Positions 1 through 11,391 of a stretch of 64,000 bases of DNA are shown here, piece by piece. Origin of the DNA: Chitinophagales bacterium (GTDB taxonomy: Bacteria; Bacteroidota; Bacteroidia; Chitinophagales; Saprospiraceae); the NCBI GenBank assembly GCA_013298955.1, contig JAAFJT010000005.1:24966-88965 (forward strand), given 5' to 3'. The notes beneath the pieces are model-generated. The model did not search any database and was not told the DNA's origin. It worked only from the letters and a program-made list of their open reading frames with translations. The position numbers and the translations under genes are program-made. How positions within the stretch are numbered: the first letter of the stretch is position 1; each line of letters opens with the position of its first letter.

Positions 1-3000
1 AATATGCTTGTCATTAATCGCAATGCCTTGAGAACGATAGACTTCTTGAACCCCATTCACTAAGTGCGTTTGCACCGCAAAAGGTCCTTTGATTGCCAAA
101 ATATCTCTTGGCGCAGTCGCTCCATCCGATAACGGCGTACCCGCCCGAACAAAATCCCCGTCTTGTACCAAGATATACTTGCTCAAACCTATCAAATATT
201 TGCGTTCTTGACCATCTTTCGTGCGAATCGAGATTTCCCGATTCCCGCGTTTGATTTTTCCAAGTTCGACAATACCGTCAATTTCTGCCACGACTGCTGG
301 ATTCGATGGATTCCGCGCTTCAAACAACTCGGTTACACGCGGCAAACCACCCGTAATATCCTGAATCTTGCCCAATTTTCTTGGAATCTTCACAATCCGT
401 TGACCCGATTTGATTTTTTGTCCATCGTTGACCGAAATGTGTGAACCCACTGGTAAGGTGTAGGAACGCATATCTTCACCCGCATCATTCACAATCTTGA
501 TGATTGGAATTTTACGGCGATTTTTAGATTCGATAATCAACTTCTCCGCAAAACCAGTCTGGTCATCACGGTCTTCGCGATACGTCACACCTTCCTCTAC
601 GTCCACAAATAAGATTTTTCCGGGATATTCAGACACGATAACCGCGTTAAATGGATCCCATTCACAAATCTTTTCATTCCGTTTGATGTCTTGTCCGTCC
701 TTTACAAAAATCGTAGAACCATATTGTATATTATTGGTTGCCAATACTTTACCTGTTTTTGGTTCGACGATTCTTAATTCTCCAATCCGCGAAATAACCA
801 CATCACTGCGTTTGCCATCATCATCCGTAAATGGAACGGTTAGGATTTCGTCAAACTCTATTTTGCCCGCTACTTTCGCTATCAATTCAGAATCTTGTTT
901 CGAGGTAATCGCCGTACCACCCGTATGGAACGTCCGTAACGTCAACTGCGTTCCCGGCTCCCCGATAGATTGTGCCGCGATGATACCAACAGCATCACCC
1001 CGTTCTGCAATCCGTCCTGTTGCCAAGTTTTTGCCATAACATTTCGTACAAATACCGCGTTTCGTCTCACATGTTAAAACAGAACGAACTGTAACGGCTT
1101 CAATACCAGCCTTTTCGATGCGTGCTGCTGTATCATCATCAATGTATTCAGCCGCCGTCACCAATAGGCGTTCGGTTTCTGGATGATAGACATCATGCAA
1201 ACTGTATCGTCCCCGAATCCGTCCAAATAACGGTTCAATGATTTTATCACCTTCTTTAAACGCTGTCACTTCAATACCGCGCAGTGTATCACAATCTTCT
1301 TCTCGGATGACAACATCTTGCGATACGTCCACCAAACGACGGGTCAAATAACCTGCATCCGCCGTTTTCAAAGCCGTATCCGCCAAACCTTTCCGCGCAC
1401 CATGCGTCGAGATAAAGTATTCCAATACCGACAAACCATCTAAGAAATTTGCCAAAATCGGGTTTTCAATAATCGCACCGCCTGTATCGCCCGATTTTCT
1501 CGGTTTCGCCATCAAACCCCGAAGTCCGCACAACTGTTTGATTTGTTGTTTAGAACCCCGCGCCCCAGAATCCAACATCATAAATACGGAATTGAATCCT
1601 TGTTTATGCGTCGAAAGTTCTTTCAATAAGGCATCTGTAACCCGATTATCCGCAAATGTCCAACGGTCAATCACTTGATTATACCGTTCATTGTTGGTAA
1701 TCAAACCCATATTGTAATTATCCCACACTTCATCGACTTCAACTTGCGCCATATTCAAGGTTTCTTCCTTGATACTTGGCGTAATCAAATCGCCCAAAGT
1801 AAACGATAAACCGCCTTTGAACGACCAATAAAAGCCCATTTCCTTGATTTCATCCAAGAAATTGGCTGTATCATGGAAATTCGTGCGTTTGATAACATCG
1901 TTGATGACAATTTTCAAATTCTTCTTGGTCAACAAAATGTTGATATAAGGCACGCGCGATGGAACCGTTTCATTAAAAATGACGCGTCCAACCGTCGTAT
2001 CCATCAACCGATGTACAAAACGACCTGATTTCGGGTCTTCTTGTTTCACGCGGCATTGGATACAAGCGTGCAAATCCAATTTTTGTTCGTTATACGCAAT
2101 AATCACTTCTTCCGACGAGTAAAAACGACGACCTTCACCGCGCACTTTCACTTCTTCGGTAGAGCGTTTTTCTTTCGTCAAATAGTATAAACCCAAAACC
2201 ATGTCCTGAGAAGGCAACGTTACAGGCGAACCATCTTGCGGATTCAAAATGTTATGTGATGCCAACATCAAAATTTGTGCTTCCAAAATCGCTGCGTGAC
2301 TCAACGGAACGTGTACCGCCATTTGGTCACCATCAAAATCGGCATTGAACGCGCCGCAAACCAATGGATGTAATTGAATCGCCTTGCCCTCAATCAAACG
2401 CGGTTGAAACGCTTGAATGGATAAACGGTGTAACGTCGGCGCACGATTCAACATCACAGGATGCCCTTTCAAAATATTTTCGAGAATCTCCCAAATCACT
2501 TGGTCTTTTCTATCTACTAATTTCTTAGCCGATTTGACCGTTTTCACAATCCCGCGTTCAATTAACTTCCTGATAATGAACGGTTTGAATAATTCAGCCG
2601 CCATTTGTTTGGGCAAACCGCACTCGTGTAATTTCAAAGTTGGACCAACCACAATTACCGAACGACCTGAATAATCCACCCGTTTTCCTAACAAGTTTTG
2701 ACGGAAACGACCTTGCTTTCCTTTCAAAATATCACTCAATGATTTCAAAGCCCGTCCACCTTCTGCTTTCACGGCATTCGATTTGCGCGAATTGTCGAAA
2801 AGCGAATCTACGGCTTCTTGCAACATCCGTTTTTCGTTGCGCAAGATGACTTCGGGAGCCTTGATTTCTAATAATCTTTTCAAACGATTGTTGCGAATAA
2901 TCACCCGGCGATATAAATCGTTCAAATCCGAACTCGCAAAACGACCGCCATCCAAAGGCACTAACGGACGCAATTCCGGCGGCACCACAGGCAAATATTG

Positions 3001-3771
3001 AATAACCGTCCATTCAGGGCGATTTTCTTTGACTTTCATGCCATCACGGAATGCTTCGACCACGCGCAAGCGTTTCAAAGCCTCTGATTTGCGTTGTTGC
3101 GAACCTTCTGTAGCTGCCGCAACCCGCAATTTATAACTCAATTCGTCCAATTGCAAACGCGCTAACATATCATGTACGGCATCAGCACCCATTTTGGCAA
3201 CAAATTTATCAGGATGCAAATCATCCAAACTCTGTTGTTCTTTGGGCAAACTGTCCATGATTTCCAAATAATCCTCTTCGGTCAATAAATCAAGGTTATT
3301 GGTTCCATCCGCCTGTTTGATACCCGCATTCACGACGACATAACGCTCGTAGTAAATGATAGATTCCAATTTTTTGGAAGAAAGCCCCAACATATACCCA
3401 ATTTTATTCGGCAGAGAGCGAAAAAACCAAATATGTACAATAGGTACAACCAATTTGATATGTCCCATGCGCTCGCGGCGGACTTTTTTCTCCGTCACTT
3501 CTACGCCGCAACGGTCGCAAACGATGCCTTTATAGCGAATGCGTTTGTATTTGCCGCAGTAACATTCGTAATCCTTCACAGGACCGAAAATCCTTTCACA
3601 GAAAAGACCATCTCTTTCGGGCTTGTAGGAACGGTAATTGATGGTCTCAGGCTTGAGGACTTCACCAAAGCTGCGTTCCAAGATTTCGTCAGGCGATGCC
3701 AGACTGATGGTAATGCTCTCGAAGCTATTATTCGCTCGATTGATGCTAACGGGTGCTTTTTTTAAAGACAT
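1..3771 (-). CDS. rpoC: RNA polymerase subunit beta' (3' end cut off by the window edge)
   Basis: Largest subunit of RNA polymerase, carrying the catalytic magnesium site. The frame runs open from the ATG at 3769-3771 to base 1, giving 1257 codons; Bacteroidota homologues are about 1430 residues, so roughly 170 C-terminal residues lie outside. Visible landmarks are the N-terminal zinc ribbon (Cys70, Cys72, Cys85, Cys88), the universal NADFDGDQM metal-binding loop (N476; aspartates 478, 480, 482) and the second cysteine cluster [11 protein letters not shown] near residue 900. It follows rpoB on the same strand, but 284 bp of CACATAG-type inverted repeat separate the two, much more than usual for this pair. 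No frameshift was seen in the part present. Confidence 0.97.
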   Translation of the reverse strand, partial: MSLKKAPVSINRANNSFESITISLASPDEILERSFGEVLKPETINYRSYKPERDGLFCERIFGPVKDYECYCGKYKRIRYKGIVCDRCGVEVTEKKVRRERMGHIKLVVPIVHIWFFRSLPNKIGYMLGLSSKKLESIIYYERYVVVNAGIKQADGTNNLDLLTEEDYLEIMDSLPKEQQSLDDLHPDKFVAKMGADAVHDMLARLQLDELSYKLRVAAATEGSQQRKSEALKRLRVVEAFRDGMKVKENRPEWTVIQYLPVVPPELRPLVPLDGGRFASSDLNDLYRRVIIRNNRLKRLLEIKAPEVILRNEKRMLQEAVDSLFDNSRKSNAVKAEGGRALKSLSDILKGKQGRFRQNLLGKRVDYSGRSVIVVGPTLKLHECGLPKQMAAELFKPFIIRKLIERGIVKTVKSAKKLVDRKDQVIWEILENILKGHPVMLNRAPTLHRLSIQAFQPRLIEGKAIQLHPLVCGAFNADFDGDQMAVHVPLSHAAILEAQILMLASHNILNPQDGSPVTLPSQDMVLGLYYLTKEKRSTEEVKVRGEGRRFYSSEEVIIAYNEQKLDLHACIQCRVKQEDPKSGRFVHRLMDTTVGRVIFNETVPSRVPYINILLTKKNLKIVINDVIKRTNFHDTANFLDEIKEMGFYWSFKGGLSFTLGDLITPSIKEETLNMAQVEVDEVWDNYNMGLITNNERYNQVIDRWTFADNRVTDALLKELSTHKQGFNSVFMMLDSGARGSKQQIKQLCGLRGLMAKPRKSGDTGGAIIENPILANFLDGLSVLEYFISTHGARKGLADTALKTADAGYLTRRLVDVSQDVVIREEDCDTLRGIEVTAFKEGDKIIEPLFGRIRGRYSLHDVYHPETERLLVTAAEYIDDDTAARIEKAGIEAVTVRSVLTCETKRGICTKCYGKNLATGRIAERGDAVGIIAAQSIGEPGTQLTLRTFHTGGTAITSKQDSELIAKVAGKIEFDEILTVPFTDDDGKRSDVVISRIGELRIVEPKTGKVLATNNIQYGSTIFVKDGQDIKRNEKICEWDPFNAVIVSEYPGKILFVDVEEGVTYREDRDDQTGFAEKLIIESKNRRKIPIIKIVNDAGEDMRSYTLPVGSHISVNDGQKIKSGQRIVKIPRKLGKIQDITGGLPRVTELFEARNPSNPAVVAEIDGIVELGKIKRGNREISIRTKDGQERKYLIGLSKYILVQDGDFVRAGTPLSDGATAPRDILAIKGPFAVQTHLVNGVQEVYRSQGIAINDKHI

Positions 3772-3783
3772 TTACCAACTATT

Positions 3784-4055
3784 TGTGCAAACACATAGGA
3801 CACATAGGTTACATAGAACACATAGAGCAACTTTTTCAGTTGTTTCGCTATGTGGATGATGTAACCAATGTGTTTCTATGTTTGCAATGATGATATTCTA
3901 ATTTTAAGATTAGATTTAAACGGCGCATCAACATCAGCGATATTTGAAACCTACTGACATTAATTAACATGGATACTACATTTTAAAACACTTGCCCCTA
4001 TGTGACCTATGTGACCTATGTGACCTATGTATTCTATGTAACCTATGTGTTTGCA
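3784..4055. repeat. CACATAG-family inverted repeat between rpoB and rpoC
   Basis: Left arm near 3784-3830 is made of about 9-nt units (cacatagga, cacataggt, tacatagaa, cacatagag). The right arm near 3996-4053 carries the complement (ctatgtgac repeated, then ctatgtgtttgcac). An extra partial complementary stretch lies at 3838-3883. The outer ends pair through gtgcaaacacatagg and cctatgtgtttgcac. The structure fills the whole rpoB-rpoC gap, from just past the rpoB stop to the rpoC start. A folded RNA here would sit inside the rpoBC transcript. Confidence 0.85.
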
Positions 4056-7000
4056 CTATTCAAATTTTACATCTAACGCTAAACCGCGCAACTCATGCAC
4101 TAATACATTAAACGATTCTGGAATATTTGGCTCAGGCAAATTATCGCCTTTCACAATCGCCTCATACGCCTTCGCACGACCTACGATGTCATCCGATTTA
4201 ATCGTCAATAATTCTTGCAAAATGTTGGACGCGCCATAAGCCTCCAATGCCCAAACCTCCATCTCACCAAACCGTTGACCACCAAATTGCGCTTTACCAC
4301 CGAGTGGTTGTTGCGTAATCAACGAGTACGGTCCGATAGAACGCGCATGGAGTTTGTCATCCACCATGTGCGATAATTTCAACATATAAATTACGCCAAC
4401 GGTTGCTTGTTGATGGAAACGGTCGCCTGTTTCCCCATCTTGCAAATACGTTTGACCCAATTCTGGAAGCCCTGCTTTTTTAACCCAGTCCGAGATTTCT
4501 TCTTTTTTAGCCCCGTCAAAAATCGGCGTTGCGAATTTCACACCCAATTTTTCACCAGCCCAACCCAAAACGGTTTCAAAAATCTGACCCAAGTTCATCC
4601 GCGAAGGTACCCCAAGCGGGTTCAACACGATGTCCACCGCAGACCCATCTGGTAAAAACGGCATATCTTCCACCCGCACAATCCGACTCACAATGCCTTT
4701 ATTACCATGTCTTCCTGCTAATTTATCACCGACTTTCAATTTCCGCTTTTTCGCCAAATACACTTTTGCCAATTTCAATACGCCTGCTGGCAATTCATCC
4801 CCGATACTGATATTAAACTTTTCGCGTTTGTAACGACCCACTTCTTCATTGACCTTAATCGAGTAATTGTGCAATAACCGCGAAACCAAACTATTGATAT
4901 GTTTATCATTCGTCCAATTCGCATAATCTGTAATCGCATAATCCAATTCTTTCAAGTATGACAACGTATATTTCGTTCCTTTCGGAATCAAAGGATCGCC
5001 ATAAATGGTTTTTACGCCATCACTTGAACGCTCTTTCAACAACGCTTGCATCTTATCCACTAAAATCGTTTTCAACTCATTCAAGGCGATTTGATGTTGA
5101 CTATCTAATTTAATCAACATATCTTCTTCCTTCTGCTTCTGCAATTTATCCTTTTTCGCCCGCGCAAACAATTGTTTATCAATGATAATGCCTTGGGTTC
5201 CGGGAGGTGCTTTCAACGACGCATCTTTCACATCGCCCGCTTTGTCACCAAAGATAGCCCGCAAGAGTTTCTCTTCAGGAGTCGGGTCGGTCTCGCCTTT
5301 TGGCGTGATTTTGCCAATCAAAATATCCCCTTCATTAATCCAAGCCCCAATGCGCACAATCCCATTTTCATCTAAATCTTTGGTTGCATCTTCACTTACG
5401 TTTGGAATATCTTGCGTAAGCTCTTCTTCACCCAATTTTGTATCGCGGACATCTAATTCAAAATGTTCAATATGCAAAGACGTGAAAACATCTTGTTGCA
5501 CAATCCGTTCTGAAATCACAATCGCATCCTCAAAGTTGTAACCTTTCCAAGGCATGAAAGCCACTTTCAGGTTTTGACCCAATGCCAATTCCCCTTTGTC
5601 CGTCGCGTAACCGTCGCATAAGATTTGACCTTTTACCACCCGGTCGCCTTTGCGCACAATCGGTTTCAAATTGATACACGTTTCTTGGTTCGTGCGCAAA
5701 AATTTCGTCAATTTATACGTCTTCCGATTGTCCTCAAAAGACACTAATTGGTCTTCCTCCGTCCTATCGTACCGAATCACAATCTCCGTAGAATCCACAT
5801 ATTCGACCACCCCGCCGCCTTCGGCATTGAACAACATCCGCGAATCGCGCGCTACTTTTCCTTCCAAACCCGTTCCAACAATCGGCGCAGCAGGTTTCAA
5901 CAACGGAACCGCTTGACGCTGCATGTTTGAACCCATCAAGGCACGATTGGCATCATCATTTTCCAAAAACGGAATCATCGACGCAGAAACCCCTACAATT
6001 TGGTTCGGCGCAACGTCCATATATTCGACTTCATCAGGCGTTAAAACAGGGAAATCCCCATGTTCCCGACATTTAATTCTATCACTATCGAAAAAACCAT
6101 CTTTATTCAAAGGCGAATTGGCTTGTGCCACCTTAATATAATCTTCGCCTTCTGCCGACATAAATTCAATTTTCTCCATGACCTGCCCATTCGTCACCTT
6201 GCGATAAGGTGTTTCAAGGAAGCCCATTTTATTGATTTTGGCGTGAACGCAAAGCGTCGAAATCAAACCAATATTCGGACCTTCGGGCGTTTCAATCGTA
6301 CAAAGTCGTCCATAATGCGAATAATGAACGTCCCGCACCTCAAAACCCGCCCGTTCCCGACTCAAACCACCCGGTCCGAGTGCCGAAATCCGTCGTTTAT
6401 GCGTAATCTCACTTAAAGGATTGGTTTGGTCAAGGAATTGTGACAACTGACTCGTCCCAAAAAACGAATTAATGACCGAACTCAACGTCCGCGCATTAAT
6501 CAAATCAATCGGTGTAAAGACTTCATTATCCCGTACATTCATCCGTTCCCGAATCGTCCGCGACATCCGCGCCAATCCAACCCCGAATTGAGCATACAAT
6601 TGTTCCCCAACACTCCGTACACGTCTATTGCTCAAATGGTCAATATCATCAATCTCCGCTTTACTGTTCATCAAACTGACCAAATATTTCACAATCGCCG
6701 TAATATCCTCTTTGGTTAAAACAAGCGTTGTCATTTCAATATCAACTTTCAACTTTCGGTTGATTTTGTAACGCCCCACTTCACCGAGATTATAACGCTT
6801 ATCCGAAAAGAATAATTTGTCAATAATCCCGCGTGCTGTATCTTCATCAGGCGGCTCCGTACCGCGCAACTGTTTGTAAATGTAACTCACCGCCTCCGTT
6901 TCGGAACTCGACGGGTCTTTTTGCAACGTATTGTAAATAATTGAATAATCCTCTGCCACATCTTCCCGTTGTAAAATGACATTATCAACGCCACTTTCGA

Positions 7001-7868
7001 GAATCATCTCCACGTTATCGGCATCCAACACGATATCGCGTTCCAAAATAATGTCATTCCGTTCAATCGTCACGACCTCACCAGTATCTTCATCGACAAA
7101 ATCCTCCGTCCACGAGCGCAAAACCCGTGCGCCCAATCGCCGACCGACCGCACCTCGAAGGCGTTCAGGCGTAGCAGCAATCTCCTCTGCCAACCCAAAC
7201 AAATCCAAAATAGCCTTATCCGTATCGAAATTGATAGCACGCAAAAGCGTTGTTACAGGGAATTTTTTCTTACGGTCAATGTACGCATACATGACATTAT
7301 TAATATCTGTAGCAAACTCCATCCAAGCCCCTTTGAACGGAATCACCCTTGCGGAGTAGATTTTCGTTCCATTCGGATGGAAACTTTGACCGAAAAACAC
7401 ACCAGGAGACCGATGTAATTGCGAAACAATGACCCTTTCCGCCCCGTTTATAACAAACGTACCTTTGGGAGTCATGTACGGGATGTTGCCGAGAAACACA
7501 TCTTGCACCATGGTTTCAAAATCAACATGCTCTTCATCGTTGCAACTAAGCCGCAATTTCGCTTTGAGTGGAACGGAATACGTCAAGCCCCGATGCATAC
7601 ACTCCTCGATGGAGTAACGCGGCGGGTCCACAAAGTAATCCAAAAATTCCAATGCGAAAATGTTGCGGGCATCCGCAATTGGGAAATTCTCTTGGAAACA
7701 TTTGAAAAGCCCTTCATTGGTACGGTTTTCAGGCGTAGTCTCCAATTGGAAGAACTCGTGAAACGATTTCAACTGAATTTCCAGCAAATCCGGCTGTTGG
7801 TCAGAGAGTTTAATTTTGCCGAAATTAACGCGGTCTAATTCCGGCATCAGAACGTTACCTACTGCCAT
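4056..7868 (-). CDS. rpoB: RNA polymerase subunit beta
   Basis: Second-largest RNA polymerase subunit, 1270 residues. The ATG at 7866-7868 ([16 protein letters not shown]) is chosen over an in-frame TTG ten codons upstream at 7898. The rifampicin-binding region is clear ([10 protein letters not shown] followed by [15 protein letters not shown], with the Asp at residue 480). The positions equivalent to E. coli Asp516, His526 and Ser531 are wild type, so nothing here suggests rifampicin resistance. The C-terminal region with the [15 protein letters not shown] motif is intact. It lies 580 bp downstream of rplL, the gap being mostly a CACATAG hairpin, so it may be partly uncoupled from the ribosomal protein genes. 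Confidence 0.97.
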   Translation of the reverse strand: MAVGNVLMPELDRVNFGKIKLSDQQPDLLEIQLKSFHEFFQLETTPENRTNEGLFKCFQENFPIADARNIFALEFLDYFVDPPRYSIEECMHRGLTYSVPLKAKLRLSCNDEEHVDFETMVQDVFLGNIPYMTPKGTFVINGAERVIVSQLHRSPGVFFGQSFHPNGTKIYSARVIPFKGAWMEFATDINNVMYAYIDRKKKFPVTTLLRAINFDTDKAILDLFGLAEEIAATPERLRGAVGRRLGARVLRSWTEDFVDEDTGEVVTIERNDIILERDIVLDADNVEMILESGVDNVILQREDVAEDYSIIYNTLQKDPSSSETEAVSYIYKQLRGTEPPDEDTARGIIDKLFFSDKRYNLGEVGRYKINRKLKVDIEMTTLVLTKEDITAIVKYLVSLMNSKAEIDDIDHLSNRRVRSVGEQLYAQFGVGLARMSRTIRERMNVRDNEVFTPIDLINARTLSSVINSFFGTSQLSQFLDQTNPLSEITHKRRISALGPGGLSRERAGFEVRDVHYSHYGRLCTIETPEGPNIGLISTLCVHAKINKMGFLETPYRKVTNGQVMEKIEFMSAEGEDYIKVAQANSPLNKDGFFDSDRIKCREHGDFPVLTPDEVEYMDVAPNQIVGVSASMIPFLENDDANRALMGSNMQRQAVPLLKPAAPIVGTGLEGKVARDSRMLFNAEGGGVVEYVDSTEIVIRYDRTEEDQLVSFEDNRKTYKLTKFLRTNQETCINLKPIVRKGDRVVKGQILCDGYATDKGELALGQNLKVAFMPWKGYNFEDAIVISERIVQQDVFTSLHIEHFELDVRDTKLGEEELTQDIPNVSEDATKDLDENGIVRIGAWINEGDILIGKITPKGETDPTPEEKLLRAIFGDKAGDVKDASLKAPPGTQGIIIDKQLFARAKKDKLQKQKEEDMLIKLDSQHQIALNELKTILVDKMQALLKERSSDGVKTIYGDPLIPKGTKYTLSYLKELDYAITDYANWTNDKHINSLVSRLLHNYSIKVNEEVGRYKREKFNISIGDELPAGVLKLAKVYLAKKRKLKVGDKLAGRHGNKGIVSRIVRVEDMPFLPDGSAVDIVLNPLGVPSRMNLGQIFETVLGWAGEKLGVKFATPIFDGAKKEEISDWVKKAGLPELGQTYLQDGETGDRFHQQATVGVIYMLKLSHMVDDKLHARSIGPYSLITQQPLGGKAQFGGQRFGEMEVWALEAYGASNILQELLTIKSDDIVGRAKAYEAIVKGDNLPEPNIPESFNVLVHELRGLALDVKFE

Positions 7869-8136
7869 GTATATATGTGTGGATTGATTTGCAATCAAGT
7901 TAAGTATGAAATTTACGCTCGATTTGTCTTAGCTACTTAAATCTCTGCTTAAAATCTTATGAGCTGCTTTTTAGCTTTTTCGTGGTTTAGCATCGGGGTT
8001 AGGATGTCTTTACGCTTGGGTATTTTTACAATCTGCATCCCCATTTGAGCTAAATGATTAGAAGTTTTTACACTATTAAAAATCAAGCCAATCTTTCACT
8101 TAAAATGGAGTATTTGAATACTTTATACATTTTTTT

Positions 8137-8323
8137 AAACACATAGTTCACTTAGGGAGACATAGGAAACATAGGGCTTATTTTTCTATTTTTTTGAATA
8201 TAAAAATCAAAAATAGAAAGATTGAATCGAAAGCATAAAGGTATCCATAAAAAAGAGTCCCTATGTGTCCTCTATGTGTCCTCTATGTGTTCTATGTCTT
8301 CCTTTGTGAACTATGTGTTTTAA
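8137..8323. repeat. CACATAG-family hairpin between rplL and rpoB
   Basis: Left arm 8137-8176 (aaacacatagttcactt and following units) faces right arm 8258-8323 (ctatgtgtcctctatgtg ... gtgaactatgtgttt). About 80 nt of AT-rich loop lies between. The rest of the rplL-rpoB gap (7869-8136 and 8324-8448) shows no gene. In E. coli an attenuator occupies the equivalent gap; whether this hairpin plays such a role is inference. Confidence 0.85.
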
Positions 8324-8448
8324 AAACACTAAGACAACGATAGGCTTAGGCGATTGCAAACGCAAACGCCTAAGCCTTATTGCGCGGGAAGCGATAAACG
8401 AGTCCTCGTTCAGCGACTTGATGCACAACGTTTTGTAAAACGCCAATC

Positions 8449-8832
8449 TTATTTGACTTCTACGCTCGCGCCAACTTTCTCCAACGCCTCTTTCAACGCA
8501 TTAGCATCTGCTTTGCTGATTTTAGATTTCAACTCTTTTGGTGCGCCATCGACCAAATCTTTCGCTTCTTTCAAGCCTAAGCCCAATAAGTTTTTAACTT
8601 CTTTCACAACTTGCAATTTTTGCGCGCCGCCTGAAGTCAAAATTACGTCAAATTCAGTTTGTTCAACTACGACTGGAGCTGCTCCACCGCCGTCACCACC
8701 TGCTGCTGCGGGTGCTGCTGCTGCTGCCGCAGGAACGATACCGTACGTATCTTTCAAATAAGATGCAAGTTCGTTAACTTCTTTAACGGTTAAGTTAACC
8801 AATTGATCGCCTAAGCCTTTGATATCTGCCAT
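8449..8832 (-). CDS. rplL: 50S ribosomal protein L7/L12
   Basis: Stalk protein of the large ribosomal subunit, recruiting translation factors. Its 127 residues show the expected layout: N-terminal dimerisation helices (about 1-32), an Ala/Gly/Pro-rich hinge (about 33-53) and the C-terminal factor-binding domain with [16 protein letters not shown]. It follows rplJ by 84 bp on the same strand, in the standard rplJ-rplL order. The Ala-rich hinge is the cause of the repetitive GCT/GCA codons around 8695-8735. Confidence 0.97.
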   Translation of the reverse strand: MADIKGLGDQLVNLTVKEVNELASYLKDTYGIVPAAAAAAPAAAGGDGGGAAPVVVEQTEFDVILTSGGAQKLQVVKEVKNLLGLGLKEAKDLVDGAPKELKSKISKADANALKEALEKVGASVEVK

Positions 8833-8916
8833 TGTATAGAATTTTAAAATTTGAATTAAAATTAATATTTAAAAAATTGATTATCAAATCTTTTTGATTC
8901 GATTGTTTGAAAACAA

Positions 8917-9480
8917 TTATTCCGCAGGAGTCACTGCCGCTGCGGATTCCGCAGGACGTTCTTCCAACGTTTTGAGCAAGCCTGCAATCGTTGAACCACC
9001 TGACAACAACGCTGAAATAACGTTTTTCGCAGGAGATTGCAACAAACCGATGACTTCGCCAACGAGTTCTTCGCGGGATTTCAATTTTTTCAAAATGTCA
9101 AGCGCGCCTTCGCCCGTAAAGACAGCTGAATCAATATAAGCCGCTTTGAATCCCGGTTTTTCACCATTGGACTCTTTGTAGAACGCTTCCAACAATTTTG
9201 CAGGCAATTTTTGATTTTTGCAATACAAAACGGCGGTTGCCCCATGAAGCGAATCCATCAATCCGGCATAACCTTTTGCCGCAGGTGCATCGCGCATCAC
9301 TTTCGCCAACAACGTATTTTTCACGACCTGCATTTCGACTCCAGCTTCGTGACACTTGCGGCGCAATTTATTCGTAGCCGAAACGGGCATTGCGGAAGGG
9401 TCAGTCAAGTAAAAGAACGGATATTCTTCCAACTTCACTTTCAAATCCTTTAATGCGTCCGCTTTTTGATCTTTAGTCAT
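8917..9480 (-). CDS. rplJ: 50S ribosomal protein L10
   Basis: Base of the L12 stalk, anchoring L7/L12 dimers to 23S rRNA. It has 187 residues, slightly longer than the E. coli protein (165), with an Ala/Glu-rich tail. The N-terminal RNA-binding portion is followed by the typical VVKNTLLAKV and FKAAYIDSAVFTGE stretches. It starts 24 bp after rplA ends. L10 with L12 usually represses its own operon through the mRNA leader; no such leader structure could be confirmed by eye in the short gap. Confidence 0.95.
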   Translation of the reverse strand: MTKDQKADALKDLKVKLEEYPFFYLTDPSAMPVSATNKLRRKCHEAGVEMQVVKNTLLAKVMRDAPAAKGYAGLMDSLHGATAVLYCKNQKLPAKLLEAFYKESNGEKPGFKAAYIDSAVFTGEGALDILKKLKSREELVGEVIGLLQSPAKNVISALLSGGSTIAGLLKTLEERPAESAAAVTPAE

Positions 9481-9504
9481 TTGTTGAATGAGTTTAAAGT
9501 TCTA

Positions 9505-10197
9505 TTACTTGATTGTTTTAGTATCAATCTTAATGCCCGGACTCATCGTACTCGCCACCGTAACGGTTTTGACATACGTTCCTTTGGCAGTAGAAGGCTT
9601 CATTTTCAAAAGCGTATTGACTAATTCGTTGGCATTATCCAACAATTTGTCAGGCGCGAAAGAAACACGACCGATAGACGCATGTACGATACCCGTTTTA
9701 TCTACGCGAAACGCAATTTTACCTTTTTTTACCTCTTTAATCGTTGCTGCTACATTCGCAGTCACGGTTCCCGTTTTTGGATTCGGCATCAAACCTCTTG
9801 GACCTAAAATCCGAGCGATTTTACCTAAATCTTTCATGACGTTTGGAGTCGCAATCACTACATCCACATCAGTCCATCCGCCTTGAATCTTAGCGATGTA
9901 CTCTTCCAAACCAACGAAATCCGCACCAGCTTCCTGCGCTTCAGCCACTTTATCAGGGGAACACAGTACTAAAACTTTTTTACTTTTACCAACACCGTGA
10001 GGTAACACAACTGTACCCCGAAGTGCTTGATCCGCTTTACGCGGGTCAACGCCCAAACGGACGTGCAAATCCACAGAAGCGTCAAATTTCGTGGTATTCA
10101 CGTCTTTGACGACTGTAAGGGCTTCTAACAACGTATGCAGTTTGTTATTATCAAACTTTTTGTTGATAGCGGCTCTTTTTTTAGGAACTTTAGCCAT
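9505..10197 (-). CDS. rplA: 50S ribosomal protein L1
   Basis: L1 stalk protein of the ribosomal exit site, 230 residues, the family's usual length. Recognisable segments are VDLHVRLGVDPRKADQALRG, the GADFVGLEEYI loop, MKDLGKIARILGPRGLMPNP and a C-terminal TVASTMSPGIKID. It sits between rplK (68 bp gap) and rplJ (24 bp gap) in the conserved order. L1 represses rplK-rplA translation in many bacteria by binding the leader; this is known for the family and not shown here. Confidence 0.97.
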   Translation of the reverse strand: MAKVPKKRAAINKKFDNNKLHTLLEALTVVKDVNTTKFDASVDLHVRLGVDPRKADQALRGTVVLPHGVGKSKKVLVLCSPDKVAEAQEAGADFVGLEEYIAKIQGGWTDVDVVIATPNVMKDLGKIARILGPRGLMPNPKTGTVTANVAATIKEVKKGKIAFRVDKTGIVHASIGRVSFAPDKLLDNANELVNTLLKMKPSTAKGTYVKTVTVASTMSPGIKIDTKTIK

Positions 10198-10265
10198 TGT
10201 TAATTCAATTTTTTAAATGAGGTCATAACGTTCTAATGTTATATCAGAACTCCCTAACACGGTTT

Positions 10266-10718
10266 TTACGCCGCTTTACCTTCCCAAGGCGCAGTGCCTG
10301 AGATAGTGATGCCCATACTGCGCGCCGTCCCTGCCACCATTTTCATAGCCGCTTCGATGGAAAAACAGTTTAAATCAGGCATTTTATTTTCTGCAATGGT
10401 TTGTACCTGCTCCCAAGTCACCGAACCAATTTTGTTCCGATTCGGTTGCGCCGAACCTTTTTTACCTTTCGCTGCTTCCAATAATTGCATGGCAGCAGGC
10501 GGGGTTTTGATAACAAAATCGAACGATTTATCAGTATAAACAGCGATAATGACGGGTAAAACTTTATCCATCCTATCCTGCGTAGCAGCATTGAAACGCT
10601 TACAGAACTCCATGATATTGACCCCCTTAGAACCTAAGGCAGGACCAATCGGTGGCGCAGGATTTGCTTTGCCGCCTTTGACTTGGAGTTTGATGTAAAT
10701 AGATACTTCTTTAGCCAT
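10266..10718 (-). CDS. rplK: 50S ribosomal protein L11
   Basis: GTPase-associated-centre protein that binds 23S rRNA and takes part in stringent RelA activation. It has 150 residues against about 141 in E. coli, the extra being a short C-terminal tail. Typical motifs are [32 protein letters not shown] and ARSMGI. This is the first gene of the ribosomal protein/RNA polymerase run. Unusually, nusG and secE are not upstream: the next gene is divergent and begins 670 bp away. A well-formed promoter lies about 160 bp upstream. Confidence 0.97.
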   Translation of the reverse strand: MAKEVSIYIKLQVKGGKANPAPPIGPALGSKGVNIMEFCKRFNAATQDRMDKVLPVIIAVYTDKSFDFVIKTPPAAMQLLEAAKGKKGSAQPNRNKIGSVTWEQVQTIAENKMPDLNCFSIEAAMKMVAGTARSMGITISGTAPWEGKAA

Positions 10719-10875
10719 GCGAGATGTATTGATTCGGATTGTTTAGAAAACATTTCAATGGGCATCGATTCCAAATTTAAGGGAAGCCAATGCGGTTTGG
10801 GGTGGAGAAGCACCCGTAAAACCACGAAAATCTGGGCGATGTGCCATTTCAATGCGGTTTCCGAAAAACGAAGCG

Positions 10876-10907
10876 CAAAGGTATTCTTTTCAGTTGAATT
10901 GACCAAA
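10876..10907 (-). promoter_or_regulatory. Promoter of the rplKAJL-rpoBC run
   Basis: On the minus strand the sequence is TTTG, exactly 20 nt, then TACCTTTG. This matches the Bacteroidota housekeeping consensus (TTTG-N19-21-TAnnTTTG) completely. Transcription would start near 10869, leaving a leader of about 150 nt before rplK. The leader includes a small GGGTG/CACCC hairpin near 10799-10815. The rest of the 10,719-11,391 gap holds only a possible tiny plus-strand gene. Confidence 0.75.
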
Positions 10908-10996
10908 AAAAAAAGGTGTTTTTTGTGAAAAAAGATTTTTTTTTGATTTACCTTTGAGTTTGCAATTCAAATTCTTGTAAAACAATCATTCAAAAA

Positions 10997-11098
10997 ATGA
11001 ATCAAAAAAGTATAGATACCTTAAAAATCGGCATCATTCAACAAATATCGCTTTTAGAAGATGCCCCTCAAAAAAGCAATCCTATCGTATCAAAATAG
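10997..11098 (+). CDS. Possible tiny gene, 33 residues
   Basis: ATG at 10997 to TAG at 11096, reading MNQKSIDTLKIGIIQQIS, LLEDAPQKSN and a short tail. Function unknown. The first 20 residues look like the opening amphipathic helix of small antitoxin-type proteins of Bacteroidota, but the remainder is missing. A 19-nt stretch coding APQKSN in the same phase also occurs in the frameshifted small gene at 23.3 kb, which hints that both are relics of one family. It could equally be non-coding. Confidence 0.25.
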   Translation: MNQKSIDTLKIGIIQQISLLEDAPQKSNPIVSK

Positions 11099-11391
11099 TG
11101 GCATTCACCGTATTTGCCCAAGACCACTCACACCGTTGAAAATCTTATATTTTTTTTGTAAAAAAATGCGAAAAAAGGATTCAAATCCACTTAAAAATAC
11201 GTTTCTATTAAAAAAACAAGATAAAATACCCATTTCTAAGCCGAAGTTAGAATTTATTGTCAAAGAATTATGAAAATCGTCATCTCTTATTCGTACTTTT
11301 GACGCTCCATTTTGAGATATTCGAGTTTGCCGCGAAAAAAAAAATTCGGTGAACATACATCGAATTTGAGTACAAATGTGCAATTTTGTAT

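Noticed and set aside
7869..7898. Ten-residue extension of RpoB from a TTG
   Set aside because: A well-placed ATG follows and gives the usual N-terminus.
10922..10956. Plus-strand promoter TTTG-N23-TACCTTTG upstream of the tiny gene
   Set aside because: The -7 box is perfect, but the spacer of 23 nt is outside the usual 19-21.
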